The notes under the pieces are model-generated. The model worked only from the letters and a program-made list of their open reading frames with translations, was not told the DNA's origin and did no database searches. The position numbers and the translations under genes were made by a program. From the NCBI RefSeq assembly GCF_037101375.1, contig NZ_AP029020.1, forward strand, positions 62,001 to 126,000: a stretch of DNA of 64,000 bases. Reading direction: 5' to 3'. Origin of the DNA: Acidovorax sp. DW039. Lineage in GTDB: Bacteria > Pseudomonadota > Gammaproteobacteria > Burkholderiales > Burkholderiaceae_C. Positions 62,974 to 64,000 of this stretch are shown piece after piece (positions within the stretch are counted from its first letter, which is position 1; every line of letters begins with the position of its first letter).

Positions 62974-63909
62974 ATGGCCACCCATATTTTCAACACCCCC
63001 GAAGTCCAGGACTTTCTGCGTCTGGCCAGCGGCCTGAACCAGGCTGGCGGCAATGCACGCACCAAGCAGATCGTGCACCGCCTGCTGTCAGATCTGTTCA
63101 AGGCCATCGATGACCTGGACATCACGTCGGATGAATACTGGGCAGGCATTGCTTACCTCAACACCCTGGGTGCCCGTGGCGAAGCTGGACTGCTGTCGCC
63201 CGGCCTGGGCCTAGACCGCTTTCTGGACATGCGCATGGATGCCAAGGACAAGGAGCTGGGCATTGAAAACGGCACGCCCCGCACCATCGAAGGCCCTCTG
63301 TATGTAGCGGGTGCTCCAGAGGCGAAAGGCTTTGTCCGCCTGGACGACGGCAGCGACCAGGCCGGCCATACGCTGATCATGCACGGCACCGTATACGGTG
63401 CTGATGGCAAGCCCCTGCCCAACGCCAAGGTGGAGGTGTGGCACGCCAACACCAAGGGCTTCTATTCGCACTATGACCCCACTGGTGAGCAGAAGGCCTT
63501 CAACATGCGCCGCACCATCGTGACCGATGCTCAAGGTCGCTACAAATTCCAGAGCATCGTACCCAAGGGCTACGGCTGCCCACCCGACGGCCCCACACAA
63601 GCGCTCCTGAACCAACTGGGCCGCCACGGCAACCGCCCGGCCCACATTCACTTCTTCGTGACGGCTGACGGCCATCGTAAGCTCACCACGCAGATCAACA
63701 TCGATGGGGATCCTCTGGTGAATGATGACTTTGCCTACGCCACCCGCGAAGGCCTGGTGCCACCTCTGGTCGAGCGCACAGATGCTGCCAGCATCAAGGC
63801 GCAGGGCGTTGACGGTCCGTTCGCAGAAATCGTTTTCGACTTCACGCTGAGCGCACTGGTTGACGGTGTGGACAACCAGATCGTTGAGCGCCCCCGCCTG
63901 GCGGCCTGA
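62974..63909 (+). CDS. catA: Catechol 1,2-dioxygenase
   Basis: 311 residues with a strong AAGGAGA ribosome-binding site. Intradiol dioxygenase: N-terminal helical linker domain (about 1-100), then the catalytic part with iron ligands Tyr in FYSHYDPTG, Tyr in QSIVPKGYGCPPDG, and the two His of RPAHIHFFV. It cleaves catechol to cis,cis-muconate with O2. Length and all ligands are normal. Muconolactone isomerase (catC) is not seen; it may lie beyond the window. Confidence 0.95.
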   Translation: MATHIFNTPEVQDFLRLASGLNQAGGNARTKQIVHRLLSDLFKAIDDLDITSDEYWAGIAYLNTLGARGEAGLLSPGLGLDRFLDMRMDAKDKELGIENGTPRTIEGPLYVAGAPEAKGFVRLDDGSDQAGHTLIMHGTVYGADGKPLPNAKVEVWHANTKGFYSHYDPTGEQKAFNMRRTIVTDAQGRYKFQSIVPKGYGCPPDGPTQALLNQLGRHGNRPAHIHFFVTADGHRKLTTQINIDGDPLVNDDFAYATREGLVPPLVERTDAASIKAQGVDGPFAEIVFDFTLSALVDGVDNQIVERPRLAA

Positions 63910-63968
63910 TCCCCACGGCCGGGTGCTTGGCCACTCGGCTGCCCCCTCCCTATTGCTTTCGCCCCTGA

Positions 63969-63989
63969 CTGCTGCGCTACGCGCAGCAG
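63969..63989. terminator. Hairpin 60 bp after catA
   Basis: CTGCTGCGC-TAC-GCGCAGCAG is a perfect 9-bp stem with a 3-nt loop, without a T-run. It may end transcription or be one of the GC-rich palindromes common in this family. Confidence 0.4.
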
Positions 63990-64000
63990 GGGGACAGCTG

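Noticed and set aside
1..64000. CRISPR array, rRNA or tRNA genes
   Set aside because: I saw no regularly spaced repeats and no rRNA or tRNA signatures on either strand. A covariance search (tRNAscan-SE, Infernal) could change this.

Overview
The window looks like a piece of a high-GC betaproteobacterial chromosome, most likely Comamonadaceae (Comamonas, Delftia or Acidovorax type). Grounds: catechol ortho-cleavage genes (catA, catB with a divergent LysR regulator), a gallate/AAHS transporter locus, a Bug-type periplasmic receptor, and a B-family DNA polymerase II behind a LexA box. The genus call is inference from gene content, not from a search. The region is heavily accessory: short host modules are separated by insertion sequences, a decayed prophage, plasmid-type remnants and a possible defence island.

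Layout. 1-3718 and 13575-14798 are one iron-siderophore locus (TonB receptor, MFS permease, FAD monooxygenase; divergent AraC/PchR-like activator; Fur box between them). A 9.86-kb Mu-like (B3/BcepMu-type) prophage, 3719-13574, split the receptor gene with a 5-bp target duplication. Removing it and counting the duplication once restores a 708-codon receptor frame. The prophage is a deletion derivative: early genes (mor, gp16-like, gam) point left, tail genes point right, and at least four internal junctions truncate genes. 14.9-17.8 kb holds a nonsense-mutated integrase, a MITE-like inverted repeat, a complete IS3-family element and a TIR-domain gene cut by that element; an attC-like hairpin lies just upstream of the TIR gene.

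18.2-28.8 kb is an unusual leftward operon: two tandem paralogues of about 560 residues, each preceded by a similar non-coding leader, then a 1372-residue SF2 helicase with a C-terminal PD-(D/E)xK-like nuclease, then an unrecognised 727-residue protein. The last three genes overlap by a few bases. I could not match this to a named defence system, and it is my main candidate for a new system. 29-37.6 kb is ordinary-looking chromosome: polB with a LexA box and a divergent 26-codon peptide, a secreted nuclease, a phosphoesterase, two HAD-like proteins, HU and an XRE regulator. 37.6-43.5 kb is plasmid/island debris: broken repA, an integrase with a frameshift and an IS2-type insertion, a fic gene, an HsdR fragment joined to an ankyrin-repeat pseudogene, and an IS5-family fragment.

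43.7-47.8 kb is a gallate-type catabolic locus (LysR, ring-cleaving dioxygenase, AAHS transporter). 48.7-58.8 kb is an eight-gene leftward operon with a divergent LysR gene: Bug receptor, SDR, aryl-CoA/AMP ligase, amidohydrolase, lipoprotein esterase, thiolase and two enoyl-CoA hydratases. It reads as a CoA-dependent route for an aromatic acid or ester. After an intact IS5-group element with a CTAG target duplication, the window ends in catR-catB-catA, which takes catechol to muconolactone.
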